A stretch of DNA of 35,120 nucleotides from positions 1 through 35,120 of the forward strand of contig JAFGIG010000057.1 of assembly GCA_016929715.1 (NCBI GenBank). The letters run 5' to 3'. Of the stretch, positions 1 through 8,746 are shown in pieces. Below the pieces are notes generated by a model. That model worked only from the letters and a program-made list of their open reading frames with translations. It was not told the origin of the DNA and did not search any database. Each line of letters begins with the position of its first letter. The first letter of the stretch is position 1. Position numbers and translations under genes: made by a program. Origin of the DNA: Caldifarciminota bacterium (GTDB lineage Bacteria; SDB-A).

Positions 1-285
1 GAAGCGGCGGACCGGGTCATAAAAGATGCAAAGATGGCGATGCCGCATTCTCTCGGACACGGTATTGGTCTCGACGTTCACGATCCCGGAAGATTTGCCC
101 TAAAGCCAAGAGATAAAAAAATGCTCAGAAAATTCAAACCCCTCAAAATAGAACCGGGAATGGTCTTCACTATTGAACCCGGGGTCTATCATTCAAAACT
201 CGGGGGGTGCAGGCTGGAAGACGACGTCCTTGTCACACAAAACTCCTGCAGAGTTCTCACGAATACGAGGTTCATGAGGTTTTGA
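1..285 (+). CDS. M24 family metallopeptidase (Xaa-Pro peptidase-like), C-terminal part
   Basis: This is the last 94 codons of a gene that begins before the window. The visible part carries the C-terminal hallmarks of the pita-bread M24 fold: HSLGHGIGLDVHDPG with a metal-binding His, FTIEPGVY with a metal-binding Glu, and CRLEDDVLVT near the end with the second bridging Glu. These motifs fit aminopeptidase P or Xaa-Pro dipeptidase, which release residues next to proline in the cytoplasm. Methionine aminopeptidase has the same fold, but the CRLEDDVLV ending is more like the Xaa-Pro group. The reading frame is open to base 1, so the in-track ATG at 34 is internal. The stop overlaps the probable TTG start of queC. 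Confidence 0.9.
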   Translation, partial: EAADRVIKDAKMAMPHSLGHGIGLDVHDPGRFALKPRDKKMLRKFKPLKIEPGMVFTIEPGVYHSKLGGCRLEDDVLVTQNSCRVLTNTRFMRF

Positions 286-971
286 CAGAAAAAAAAGCCG
301 TCGTATTGCTTTCGGGCGGACTGGATTCTTCCGTCCTGCTCGCTTATGTCCTAAAAGAAAAAAAAATGAAAACTCTGCCCATTGTTTTCGATTACGGACA
401 AAGGCATCTAATAGAAATAGAGGCGGCAAAAAAAGTATCAGAATCTCTGGGCTGCGGCGAGGTTAAAGAGTTTAAAATTGCCCTGAGCGATTTTAAGGGT
501 TCGAGTTTGACCGATAAAAACTTGAATGTCCCGGAAAATGACTTCGGCAAAATCGGGGATAATCTCCCCAACACTTATGTCCCCGCGAGAAATCTCGTGT
601 TTCTTTCCGTCGCGTCTGCATGGGCGGAGGCTTCGGAAGCTTTTTATGTTTTCTACGGAGCCAACTCCCTGGATTATTCAGGTTACCCCGACTGCAGGCC
701 TGAATTTGTCGAGTCTTTCGAAAAAACCGTTAATCTCGGGACTGGATTTTTTTTCAGGGATTCAAAACTGAAAATAAGCGCTCCTTTCTTATATATGAAA
801 AAGTCCGAGATAGTCTCTTTGGGCAAAGAGCTCGGGGTCGATTTCTCCCTTACCCATTCCTGCTACAATCCCGGAGCAGAAGGCAAAGCCTGCGGAAAAT
901 GCGACAGCTGTAAAATAAGAAGAGAGGCGTTCAGAAGCGCCGGAGTCTTTGACCCCACTCCTTATGCTTAA
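282..971 (+). CDS. queC: 7-cyano-7-deazaguanine synthase QueC
   Basis: QueC converts 7-carboxy-7-deazaguanine to preQ0 using ATP and ammonia, a step in queuosine synthesis. The N-terminus holds the PP-loop SGGLDSS, followed by DYGQRH, and the C-terminus holds a zinc site of four cysteines in HSCYNP...CGKCDSC. The ORF track starts at 207, inside the upstream peptidase, which would add 25 unrelated residues. A TTG at 282 forms a TTGA overlap with the upstream stop and gives about 229 residues, normal for the family. This start is inferred from the overlap habit seen throughout the window. The next gene, queE, makes the QueC substrate. Confidence 0.95.
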   Translation: MTEKKAVVLLSGGLDSSVLLAYVLKEKKMKTLPIVFDYGQRHLIEIEAAKKVSESLGCGEVKEFKIALSDFKGSSLTDKNLNVPENDFGKIGDNLPNTYVPARNLVFLSVASAWAEASEAFYVFYGANSLDYSGYPDCRPEFVESFEKTVNLGTGFFFRDSKLKISAPFLYMKKSEIVSLGKELGVDFSLTHSCYNPGAEGKACGKCDSCKIRREAFRSAGVFDPTPYA

Positions 972-1602
972 GGTATGCGAGATATTTAAGACGATTCTCG
1001 GCGAGTCTTCTTTGGCAGGTTATCCTTTCGTAATAGTCAGGACAACAGGATGCAACCTCAGGTGTTCATGGTGCGACACCCGATACGCTTTTTATGAAGG
1101 TGAAGAAATTCCTCTCCATGAGGTTTTTGACAGGATAGAGTCTTTCAAAATCCGCAGAGTTTTGCTGACCGGAGGTGAACCGCTGATTCAAAAGGGATCG
1201 GCAGAATTATTGAGCGGACTAACGGAAAAAAATTTTTTAACCGCGGTCGAGACAAACGGAAGCCTTGACATTGGAGTTCTCGGAAAAGATGTCCATATCA
1301 TAATGGATTGTAAACTGCCTCGCTCCGGCATGAAGGATAAAATGCTTGCGCTGAATTACGACAAGATAAAAAAAACCGACGACATAAAATTCGTTGTAGC
1401 CTGCAGAGAAGATTTTAATTTCGCCAAAAATTTAATCTGGGAAAGAGAACTTGAAAATAAGGCGAATCTCTTTTTTTCACCTGTTTTCGGAAAAGTAAAA
1501 TTCTCGGATCTCGCCGAATGGCTCTTAAAGTCAGGCCTAAATGCAAGACTTCAGCTTCAGCTCCACAAACTGATATGGAATGAGAAGGAAAGAGGAGTTT
1601 GA
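964..1602 (+). CDS. queE: 7-carboxy-7-deazaguanine synthase QueE (radical SAM)
   Basis: QueE is a radical SAM enzyme that contracts carboxytetrahydropterin to 7-carboxy-7-deazaguanine, the precursor used by QueC. The signature cluster motif CNLRCSWCDT (CX3CX2C) lies near residue 30, followed by LTGGEPL, the glycine-rich SAM-binding segment. The length from ATG 964 is about 212 residues, typical for the short QueE proteins. The track start at 949 is a TTG that would add five residues; ATG 964 matches the usual beginning (short lead, then EIF). It overlaps the end of queC by 8 nt. queD and folE are not in view, so the pathway must be completed elsewhere. Confidence 0.94.
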   Translation: MLKVCEIFKTILGESSLAGYPFVIVRTTGCNLRCSWCDTRYAFYEGEEIPLHEVFDRIESFKIRRVLLTGGEPLIQKGSAELLSGLTEKNFLTAVETNGSLDIGVLGKDVHIIMDCKLPRSGMKDKMLALNYDKIKKTDDIKFVVACREDFNFAKNLIWERELENKANLFFSPVFGKVKFSDLAEWLLKSGLNARLQLQLHKLIWNEKERGV

Positions 1603-2450
1603 ATAAAAAATATTATTATACTTTGAGATGGGCGTTTGTCGTTGTTCTTGTCCTGCTTCCTCTTTTGCCTTCGAGCCAGAACGGCAGGATCGAGCTTGGA
1701 GCCTTATTCAATACCATGCATTTTTTTCTGACCGGGACGGCGACATTTCTGATAGCGGGGTCAAGACCGGGAAGGAAAAGGATGTTTCTCGCTTTTGTAA
1801 TACCCGTTGCCGCCTCGTGCGCGGTTGAACTTTTACAGTTGGCTTATCCCGAAAGAAGCGCGGGGATCGACGACATCATCAGAAGCGCGCTGGGCAGTAT
1901 CTGCGCTTTAGTAATAATAAAAGGCAGAAAAAGATTTTTTTTCGGCGCGGTCTTTTCTCTTATTCTGTTCTATGCCGCCGCATACGATTTGACGAGTCTT
2001 AAAATCAGACGAGACATAATGGTTTCGAGATTTCCCGTTCTCGACGACATCCATGCTCCGTCATACACCAGAGCATGGAAACCGCGCAGAAGGGCAGAAC
2101 TCAGGCGTCAGGACGGGGAAATGATTTTCACTGCTCTGCCGGACGATAAATGGTCAAACATCGAATCAAATATTCTGCCACGTGACTGGAGCGATTTTAA
2201 ATTTTTATCCGTTGAAGCGAAATCGTCGAATAGGACAAAATGCGGAATACAGCTCAGGACGGACAAAGGGGTTTTTTACGGTGAATTCACAATAGACACT
2301 TTTTACGAAAGACACGACATAGCTTTTGAGGAATTCAGAAGCGGGGAAAACTTCATTGAACCCGGCTTCAACGTCGAGTTGATTTCTGTATTTCTATCAA
2401 AACCCGCTCAAGAGACGAGAATTAACATAAAAAGGATAAAATTGCTGTGA
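1599..2450 (+). CDS. VanZ-like membrane protein with C-terminal beta-rich domain
   Basis: The first 130 residues contain four hydrophobic segments and resemble the VanZ-like family, including a His-containing helix (NTMHFF) and the conserved AGIDDIIRSALGS segment. Residues about 150-283 are soluble and rich in alternating hydrophobic residues (DWSDFKFLSVEAKS, then a GIQLRTDKGVFYGEF strand pair). They recall galactose-binding or CIA30-type beta-sandwich domains, but that is a structural guess. VanZ proteins relate to teicoplanin resistance and envelope functions, and most are uncharacterised. The start is TTG 1599, with an AAGGA Shine-Dalgarno about 9 nt upstream and a TTGA overlap with queE. 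No link to the queuosine genes is evident. Confidence 0.7.
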   Translation: MNKKYYYTLRWAFVVVLVLLPLLPSSQNGRIELGALFNTMHFFLTGTATFLIAGSRPGRKRMFLAFVIPVAASCAVELLQLAYPERSAGIDDIIRSALGSICALVIIKGRKRFFFGAVFSLILFYAAAYDLTSLKIRRDIMVSRFPVLDDIHAPSYTRAWKPRRRAELRRQDGEMIFTALPDDKWSNIESNILPRDWSDFKFLSVEAKSSNRTKCGIQLRTDKGVFYGEFTIDTFYERHDIAFEEFRSGENFIEPGFNVELISVFLSKPAQETRINIKRIKLL

Positions 2451-3220
2451 CTTTGACCGACACCCACGCCCACCTTCAGGATCCGAGACTCGAAGGCGAC
2501 ATTGAAAATATTTTAAAAAGGGCTCATCAGGCAGGAGTTGGGAAGATAGTAGTTGTCTCATACGATGAAGCATCGAGCTCTAAAGCGTCTGAGCTTACAA
2601 AAGACAAGGAAAATCTTTTTTTCACAGTGGGCTGTCATCCTCATTGTGCCCATGATTTTGTCAGCGAAAAAAAAAATATGAAGAAAAACTTTTTACATGG
2701 ATTTGCCGGATGTGAAAAACTCGTGGCAGTCGGCGAAACAGGAATTGATTTGTATTACGGATTTTCCGAAATGTCGGATCAGATAAAAGTTTTTGAGTAT
2801 CATCTGGAATTTGCCCTTGCCGCGGAACTGCCCGTTGTCGTTCATTCGAGAAACGCAATGGACAAAGTGATGGAAGTCCTCGGCTCTTTCGAAAAAATCA
2901 AAGTTTTGCTGCATTCATTTGAAGGAAATTTCGACCAGGCAAAAAAATGCCTCGACAGAGGATATTTTTTGTCTTTCAACGGCATATTGACATTCAAAAA
3001 TGCCGACAGGATGGACGTGCTCAGGAGGACCGGAATGGAGAATGCGGTTTTTGAAACAGATTGCCCTTATCTTTCACCGGTTCCCTTCCGAGGAAGGGTA
3101 AACGAACCCTCTTATCTGAAAAAAATCCTCGAATTTGTTTCGGTTGCCCTCAATAGAGAAGAAGAGAGTGTGGCGGATGAAGTGGAGTCAAACGTAAACC
3201 GGCTTTTCAGCCTGAATTGA
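2447..3220 (+). CDS. tatD: TatD family metal-dependent hydrolase (DNase)
   Basis: TatD-family proteins are cytoplasmic metal-dependent hydrolases with DNase activity. The metal ligands are visible in order: DTHAHL near the start, a GCHPH segment around residue 60-65, GETGIDL with the bridging Glu, VVVHSRNA, VLLHSFEG and FETDCPYLSP with the final Asp. The 257-residue length is normal. The start is GTG 2447, forming a GTGA overlap with the VanZ-like gene. In many bacteria tatD lies beside ksgA/rsmA, as it does here. The E. coli name is used for the family; the specific paralogue (YcfH or YjjV type) cannot be set from sequence alone. Confidence 0.93.
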   Translation: MTLTDTHAHLQDPRLEGDIENILKRAHQAGVGKIVVVSYDEASSSKASELTKDKENLFFTVGCHPHCAHDFVSEKKNMKKNFLHGFAGCEKLVAVGETGIDLYYGFSEMSDQIKVFEYHLEFALAAELPVVVHSRNAMDKVMEVLGSFEKIKVLLHSFEGNFDQAKKCLDRGYFLSFNGILTFKNADRMDVLRRTGMENAVFETDCPYLSPVPFRGRVNEPSYLKKILEFVSVALNREEESVADEVESNVNRLFSLN

Positions 3221-4035
3221 AATCTGTGGAAATCGTCAAAAAGCTCTCTTCAGTCGGCATAAAGCCGAAAAAATCGATGGGTCAGAATTTTCTAATAGAT
3301 AAAAACATGGCAAAAAAAATATGCGGGGCTGTCCCCTTTGAGGAAGATCTCTTGATTGTTGAAATAGGTTCGGGAACAGGAGCTTTGTCTTTTACTCTGG
3401 CCGAAAAGGCGAATGAACTCATCCTCATTGAAAAGGACGCAGATCTCGCATCCTACCTTAAAAAAGTTTTAGGCGGCAGAGCGAGAGTGATATCGGGGGA
3501 TTTTCTTAAATTAGAGCCGGAGGAAATATTCGGTCCAACAGGAAAAAAGGCTGTATTGATTGGCAATCTTCCTTACTACGTGAGCAAGAGGATTTTGAGG
3601 AGGGCTTTTGAGTTGAAAGAAAAACTCCGCGCATGTGTTTTCACGCTGCAGAGGGAAGTTGCAGAGAAACTGACTGCATTGCCGTCTTCACGGGATTACG
3701 GAATACTTTCGGTTTTGTTCGGTTATTGTTCGGAATCTAAAATTGTTGCCCGTCAGAGCCCGGATTGCTTTTACCCAAAACCCGGTGTTGATTCTGCGAC
3801 AGTGAGGATAATATTCAATACAAAACTCGCCTGCGGGGGATTGTTTTCAGAAAAAGAATTCGAAAATCTGGTCAAATGCTCTTTCAGACAGAGACGAAAA
3901 ATACTTTTGAACAACCTTAAAGGTTTTTACGAGCTTGAAGGTATTGACGGATTACAAGAGTTGCTGCGCAGAAGGGCTCAGGAACTCAGCCCCGGGGAAT
4001 TTATATTGATGAGCGAAAGGATAAAGCGGAAGTGA
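3217..4035 (+). CDS. rsmA: 16S rRNA (A1518/A1519-N6)-dimethyltransferase RsmA/KsgA
   Basis: This enzyme dimethylates two adjacent adenines in the 3' helix of 16S rRNA during small-subunit assembly. Recognised motifs are KSMGQNFL at the N-terminus, VEIGSGTGALS (SAM-binding loop), the catalytic IGNLPYYVS (NLPY motif), and PKPGVDSATV before the C-terminal helical domain with FRQRRKILLNN. The 272-residue length fits the family. The start is TTG 3217, in a TTGA overlap with the tatD stop, so the two genes are probably translationally coupled. Confidence 0.96.
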   Translation: MKSVEIVKKLSSVGIKPKKSMGQNFLIDKNMAKKICGAVPFEEDLLIVEIGSGTGALSFTLAEKANELILIEKDADLASYLKKVLGGRARVISGDFLKLEPEEIFGPTGKKAVLIGNLPYYVSKRILRRAFELKEKLRACVFTLQREVAEKLTALPSSRDYGILSVLFGYCSESKIVARQSPDCFYPKPGVDSATVRIIFNTKLACGGLFSEKEFENLVKCSFRQRRKILLNNLKGFYELEGIDGLQELLRRRAQELSPGEFILMSERIKRK

Positions 4036-5696
4036 TTCTGCTTATTTCCCTTCTCGCATTGTCTTTCAACACCGAATCTTCTGTCGTATACAGGAACAGG
4101 ATACTTTCTTCAAATCTCTATCTCAGAAATTCATTCTGCACCGGAGGATTTAATTTTTATCCTGAAGTGGGATGGAGCGGAAAGAAAAATCTCGTCTCCG
4201 GAATGATAGACGAGAAAACGGATTTTTCCCTTCTTTCGAGATACAAAAGCAGCTATTTCAGGCTTCTCGCAGATTTTTCGAGAGTCGAAAATTATTCCAG
4301 CGAAACACGGACACAGAGCATCGCACTGACAGCGGGAAGGGAGATAAGAGCCGGAAACACGATTATAAATGCTTCATTAACTCCCACTATAGAGATCTAC
4401 ACGAGGAGAACCGACACTTTAGCGAGAGTGGAAAACCCCGGAGCCTCCGCCGATTTGGAAATTGTCAAAAGATTATTTTTCGCCGATGTCAGGGCGGGGC
4501 TTGCCGCGGAGATAAAGAAACTTACAAAGAGATACACAGCAAGGACGGAAGCGTCGTTCAATCTGAAGCAAATACAGAACCGGTTCTCCGGCAGGGCGGA
4601 CTTTGAATCTTATCCCTCGACTGGAGGAAGGACGAGGTTCAACAGATACGAATTTACCGCGGACGGAAGATGGAATTTTTTCAGACACAGCGGTTTTTTC
4701 GCTGAATCTTATTGGAAGACAAGATATCTGGCAAAAAACTATCCGGAGAGCGATTTTTTTTCAAATGAAGATTTTTTCGCCGAAGGCGGATGCTTCTTTG
4801 ATTTATATCTGAGGCAGACGTCTTTTAGGCTGGATTTTTCTCAGGGTTACGGAGTTCATTCAAAGAGAGCCGTCGGAGAAGAAGATATTGTGACTTCAAA
4901 ACTGCTTTTTGAAACCCGATGGAGAAATAGAATATTTTCTGCGGGGGCGAACGGATACATGTCCATTTACCGTTTTTTCCAAAACAGGCAGGAATCATAC
5001 GGCGATTACGATGTCTCAGACAGAGGAGCAGGGCTGAATATTTCTGCGGACTTAAACCCCGGAATTTACACTGACTGTTCATTTTTTTACAGAGAAAACA
5101 GCACAGTATATATTTCAGAAAATTATTCCGAGAGCAATACAGTGCACAGGACATACAGTCTTTCAGCCGGCGCTTTTCTCAAGCCTTTTGATTTTCTGAC
5201 CCTAAGACAAATCTCGACGATAAAAACCGACTACACTTTTTTTATTTTCGCAAGTGACAGAAATGTAGTTTTTAGAAAATACGAAAACAAAATTGAAATA
5301 ACCACCTATGCCGCTGACGGATTCACTATTCTGCTGAACGGAATCTTTGCATTGCAGGACAGAGGGGGATATAAAAAAACGGATGAAAACGTCGGCGGGA
5401 AATGGTATTTTTTGAGGAACAGGTATCTGCGTTCTTTTGACGCGATGGCCGGTGTGAAAATGAGGATTCCCGGGGGATTCGTCAAGCCATACGGGGGAAT
5501 CGAGGAAAAAATCTCTTTCCACGCCAACGGTGAAGAATTGACGGGCGTCGAATCTTACGCATTGAAAGGATACGCTGGTTTGGGGATTGAATATTCCGGG
5601 CCGAAAGGGCAGGCTGTGCTGGAACTTCGCAGGGTAATGGATAAAAAAAGTGAAGATCAATGGGAAGCAAATTTTTACCTTCTATTCTGGTTTTAA
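4032..5696 (+). CDS. Putative outer-membrane beta-barrel protein
   Basis: I do not recognise a named family. The product begins with a short hydrophobic signal-like segment (ILLISLLALSF). It then consists of alternating aromatic and polar strands typical of barrel proteins (for example FFRHSGFFAESYW, SLSAGAFLKPFDFLTLRQ) and ends in a C-terminal phenylalanine (LLFWF), the usual assembly signal recognised by BamA. There is no cysteine-rich or enzymatic motif. At 554 residues it could form a barrel of about 20 or more strands. The GTG 4032 start makes a GTGA overlap with rsmA. The next gene, a lipoprotein, overlaps its 3' end by 37 nt, suggesting paired envelope components. Substrate and role are unknown. 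Confidence 0.72.
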   Translation: MILLISLLALSFNTESSVVYRNRILSSNLYLRNSFCTGGFNFYPEVGWSGKKNLVSGMIDEKTDFSLLSRYKSSYFRLLADFSRVENYSSETRTQSIALTAGREIRAGNTIINASLTPTIEIYTRRTDTLARVENPGASADLEIVKRLFFADVRAGLAAEIKKLTKRYTARTEASFNLKQIQNRFSGRADFESYPSTGGRTRFNRYEFTADGRWNFFRHSGFFAESYWKTRYLAKNYPESDFFSNEDFFAEGGCFFDLYLRQTSFRLDFSQGYGVHSKRAVGEEDIVTSKLLFETRWRNRIFSAGANGYMSIYRFFQNRQESYGDYDVSDRGAGLNISADLNPGIYTDCSFFYRENSTVYISENYSESNTVHRTYSLSAGAFLKPFDFLTLRQISTIKTDYTFFIFASDRNVVFRKYENKIEITTYAADGFTILLNGIFALQDRGGYKKTDENVGGKWYFLRNRYLRSFDAMAGVKMRIPGGFVKPYGGIEEKISFHANGEELTGVESYALKGYAGLGIEYSGPKGQAVLELRRVMDKKSEDQWEANFYLLFWF

Positions 5697-6208
5697 CGAC
5701 TGTTTTTTCATGCACCCTTTTTTCACCGCGGGAAGCAGAACCTCCCGCTGGGTCTGATTTCTGGATAGAGCCGTTTTCCCCCGGCATAGCCGTCGCCAAT
5801 TTTTCAAAGAGCGTGGAGAAAAAAAGTTCCGCGAACTATGCACGGTGTCTCGACGGCGATTTTTTCTTCGCTCCTTATTATCCGGACACTTTCGGCAGTG
5901 CCGGCCTTTTTGAGAATTGGGGCAAGCAGAAGGAAAAAGAATACATAGAAATAGTATTTTCCGGGACACCTTCGCCTCTTTTGATCCTGACTCCGGTTCA
6001 GAGGGATTCGACGGATTCTTTGGCTCAGTTTTACTACAATTACGAATTCTACGCCGATTCGCCGGCTTCAGGGCTGTTGTTGATAACTCTGGTGCCTGAT
6101 ATTTCAGGTGTTTGGTTCATAAAGAACATAGACGATCTCGGCGGCGACGAACCGACATGGACATTCCGCAGGAAAGGATTATATGAACGGTTTATTTGCT
6201 CTTATTGA
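5660..6208 (+). CDS. Small putative lipoprotein of unknown function
   Basis: The N-terminus MGSKFLPSILVLTTVFSC is a type II signal peptide with a lipobox-like VFSC, so the mature protein probably starts at a lipidated Cys18. The rest (about 165 residues) is beta-rich and includes the repeated aromatic patterns FFAPYYPDTFG and FYYNYEFYAD. No family is recognised. The ATG start lies inside the 3' end of the barrel gene in another frame, and the 3' end overlaps the UbiA-family gene by 26 nt. It could be an accessory subunit of the upstream barrel, but this rests on position only. Confidence 0.65.
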   Translation: MGSKFLPSILVLTTVFSCTLFSPREAEPPAGSDFWIEPFSPGIAVANFSKSVEKKSSANYARCLDGDFFFAPYYPDTFGSAGLFENWGKQKEKEYIEIVFSGTPSPLLILTPVQRDSTDSLAQFYYNYEFYADSPASGLLLITLVPDISGVWFIKNIDDLGGDEPTWTFRRKGLYERFICSY

Positions 6209-7076
6209 GGAAACGAGGCCAAAACAGTGGATAAAAAACGTCTTCGTATTCGCCGCTTTAATTTTTGCCAGAAAGTTCACTGATGTTTATTCCGTTGCTC
6301 TGTCATTATGCGCTTTTTTGAGCTTTATCGGCGCTTCAGGATTTGTATACGCTGTAAACGACATCATAGACCTTAAAAGGGACAGACTGCATCCTGAAAA
6401 AGCAAAAAGGCCGCTGGCTTCAGGTAAAATTAAATCACTTCCCGCATTTTTCTTCGCGGCGGTATTTCTCTTTATAACGCAGATCCCGTGGTTTGTGTTT
6501 ACTAAAGGTGCGGATGGAAACTTTTTCAGGTTTCCCGTCACCGTCCTTTTTTACGTTCTAATGACGCTTTCATATTCGCTTTGGTTAAAAAACGTGGTGA
6601 TTCTCGACGTCATGATGATAGCTCTGGGTTTTGTGGCGAGAGCTGTCGGCGGTGCTTTCGCAATAAATGTTGCGATTTCTTCCTGGTTTTTGATTACCGT
6701 CCTCCTTCTTTCACTTTTTCTCGCACTCGTCAAAAGAAGACAGGAACTTTTCTTGGACAGAAACGAAACGCACAGAAAAGTGCTAAAGCATTATACGAAA
6801 GAATTGCTCGACCAGATGATAATTGTCGTAGCCTCTTCGACGATAGTCACATACGCGATTTACACGGCTGAAAAAAAAGGAGCAATTTTACTGCCTTATT
6901 CGACTATTTTTGTGATATATGGTATATTTAGATATCTTTTCGTGGTTCATCTTCAAAAGGAAGGAGAGATGCCGGAAAAAGTCATTTATTCAGACAGGCC
7001 TTTTCTTTTGAATTTGTTTTTATACAGTGTTTTCGTGCTGTTGACAGTGATACTGGATCCCGAAGTATTCAAGTGA
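6183..7076 (+). CDS. UbiA-family prenyltransferase, decaprenyl-phosphate phosphoribosyltransferase-like
   Basis: The N-terminal RPKQWIKN and the metal-binding NDIIDLKRD followed by KRPLASG match the UbiA superfamily branch containing decaprenyl-phosphate 5-phosphoribosyltransferase (mycobacterial Rv3806c type). That enzyme joins PRPP to polyprenyl phosphate at the membrane and starts synthesis of the decaprenyl-phosphoarabinose donor. About eight or nine membrane helices are visible over 297 residues. A second conserved acidic/basic patch, YSDRPF, lies near the C-terminus. prs, about 5 kb downstream, would supply PRPP. The epimerase partners (DprE1/DprE2) are not in view, so the final sugar donor is uncertain. 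Confidence 0.83.
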   Translation: MNGLFALIEETRPKQWIKNVFVFAALIFARKFTDVYSVALSLCAFLSFIGASGFVYAVNDIIDLKRDRLHPEKAKRPLASGKIKSLPAFFFAAVFLFITQIPWFVFTKGADGNFFRFPVTVLFYVLMTLSYSLWLKNVVILDVMMIALGFVARAVGGAFAINVAISSWFLITVLLLSLFLALVKRRQELFLDRNETHRKVLKHYTKELLDQMIIVVASSTIVTYAIYTAEKKGAILLPYSTIFVIYGIFRYLFVVHLQKEGEMPEKVIYSDRPFLLNLFLYSVFVLLTVILDPEVFK

Positions 7077-7086
7077 GGAGACATAT

Positions 7087-8187
7087 ATGAATCTCAAAGC
7101 AGTTTTGAAACAGATGGTCGAAAAAGAAGCTTCTGACCTTCATCTAAAGGCCGGAAGCCCGCCTATCCTTAGAATTTCAGGCAAACTGAACCTGATGAAA
7201 CATCCGCCTCTGTCTCCCGAAGAGCTTAAAACAGTCATAGTCCAGCTTATGACTCCTGAACAGCAGAAGAAGTTCGCAAGGGACAAGGAACTGGACTTCG
7301 GTGTCGGTGTTCCCGGTCTCGCGAGGTTCAGGGTGAACGCATATCTGCAGAGGTCGAGCATAGCTCTCGCTTTAAGAACTATTCCTATGCATGTCAGGCC
7401 GCTTGAAGAACTGAATTTACCGATGGTCCTCAAAGACCTCTGCATGAAACCAAGAGGAATGATCCTGTGCACGGGAACAACCGGAAGCGGTAAGTCCACA
7501 ACTCTGGCGGCAATGATAGATTATATTAACGAACACGTCTCTAAAAACATCATTACCATAGAAGACCCGATAGAGTTTCTATTCACCGACAAGAAAAGCG
7601 TCATTAGCCAAAGGGAAATCGGCACGGACACAAATTCATTCTCGCTCGCTCTCAGGCAGGCGATGAGGCAGGATCCCGACACAATTCTCGTGGGAGAAAT
7701 AAGAGACATGGACACCATTGATACCGCTCTGAAAGCCGCGGACACGGGCCATCTCGTGATGTCCACTCTGCACACGCTCAATGCGGCTGAAACAATAAAC
7801 AGAGTTATTTCTTTCTATCCGCCTCATCAGCAGCAGCACATAAGAGTCCTTCTCTCGACGACACTGGTCGCTGTAGTTTCTCTGAGGTTAATACCGAGAG
7901 CGGACGGAAGAGGAAGGGTTCCCGCATCGGAAGTCATGATAAACACTCCGACGATTCGGGAATACATCCTAGACCCTCTCGAAACGCTTAAAATACCGCA
8001 GGCAATAGTCGAAGGCGCTCAATATCAGATGCAGAGCTTTGACCAGTCGATAATGAATTTTTACGAGAAAGGAATCGTCTCTTACGAGGACGCTATAGAA
8101 AACGTCAGCAACCCGGACGAATTCAAACTCAGACTCAGGGGAATACAGAGCACCTCGGACAGAGGATGGGAAGACTTCACTGCGTAA
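7087..8187 (+). CDS. pilT: Type IV pilus retraction ATPase PilT
   Basis: PilT is a hexameric cytoplasmic ATPase that depolymerises type IV pili for twitching motility. The sequence has the N-terminal ASDLHLKAG segment, Walker A GTTGSGKST, the acidic box ITIEDPIEF, Walker B TILVGEIRD, and the His box HLVMSTLHT. The C-terminal AIRNLIR motif expected in classical PilT is not obvious here; the region instead reads LKIPQAIVEGAQYQMQSFDQ, close to the family pattern. The ATG 7087 start has a strong GAGGAG upstream. No other pilus genes are in the window, so the remaining machinery must be elsewhere. Confidence 0.95.
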   Translation: MNLKAVLKQMVEKEASDLHLKAGSPPILRISGKLNLMKHPPLSPEELKTVIVQLMTPEQQKKFARDKELDFGVGVPGLARFRVNAYLQRSSIALALRTIPMHVRPLEELNLPMVLKDLCMKPRGMILCTGTTGSGKSTTLAAMIDYINEHVSKNIITIEDPIEFLFTDKKSVISQREIGTDTNSFSLALRQAMRQDPDTILVGEIRDMDTIDTALKAADTGHLVMSTLHTLNAAETINRVISFYPPHQQQHIRVLLSTTLVAVVSLRLIPRADGRGRVPASEVMINTPTIREYILDPLETLKIPQAIVEGAQYQMQSFDQSIMNFYEKGIVSYEDAIENVSNPDEFKLRLRGIQSTSDRGWEDFTA

Positions 8188-8209
8188 CGGCGAAACGGTA
8201 ATGATGTAG

Positions 8210-8746
8210 ATGAGACTTTTTTTCGCCTTCGATTTGCCCGAGGAAATACGAAGGGTCCTTTGGAAATTCAGCACTGATAATTTCATGGATTCATCGTCTA
8301 AAATTGTTCCCACCGAAAACATTCACGTCACTTTGAAATTCTTAGGCGAGGTCACTGAAAAAAGGTTTGCCGGACTGCGCGAGAAGGCGGAAAAAGCTTC
8401 TTTAGGAATTTCGCCTTTCACTGCCAAAACAGGAGGTTACAGGATTTTGGGAGGCAGAGTGGGGTGCGTTGAAACCGAGCAAGGAGGGGAAATGTTTTCG
8501 CTTGTCTGCCGCAGTCTCGAAGAAGAACTCTCTGAAGTCGGTTTTGAAAAAGAGAAGAGAAAATACTTTCCTCACGTCACTCTTGTCCGTTTCAAAAAAG
8601 ACCCTATACCCGCCAAAACCGCTGTTCCATCTACCCCAAATTTCGAAGTGAGATCTTTTAAGCTGTATAAAAGTGAACTTACGCCGGAGGGAGCCATTTA
8701 CACATCTCTCGAAGGCTTTCCCCTGAAAGGAGAAAAAAATGGCTAA
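8210..8746 (+). CDS. thpR: RNA 2',3'-cyclic phosphodiesterase (2H phosphoesterase, ThpR/LigT)
   Basis: Two HxT motifs define the 2H phosphoesterase fold: HVTLKFLG near residue 43 and HVTLVRFK near residue 125. The N-terminus [12 protein letters not shown] is typical for the ThpR (LigT) branch, which hydrolyses 2',3'-cyclic phosphate ends of RNA to 2'-phosphate. At 178 residues it is of normal size. The ATG at 8210 follows pilT by 22 nt, and the 3' end overlaps recA by 8 nt. A second, divergent 2H protein lies at 22393. Confidence 0.92.
   Translation: MRLFFAFDLPEEIRRVLWKFSTDNFMDSSSKIVPTENIHVTLKFLGEVTEKRFAGLREKAEKASLGISPFTAKTGGYRILGGRVGCVETEQGGEMFSLVCRSLEEELSEVGFEKEKRKYFPHVTLVRFKKDPIPAKTAVPSTPNFEVRSFKLYKSELTPEGAIYTSLEGFPLKGEKNG

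Noticed and set aside
5202-5660. 152-residue - strand ORF opposite the barrel gene
   Set aside because: The + strand frame has a signal peptide, strand pattern and coupling; the - frame has no family motif or ribosome binding site.
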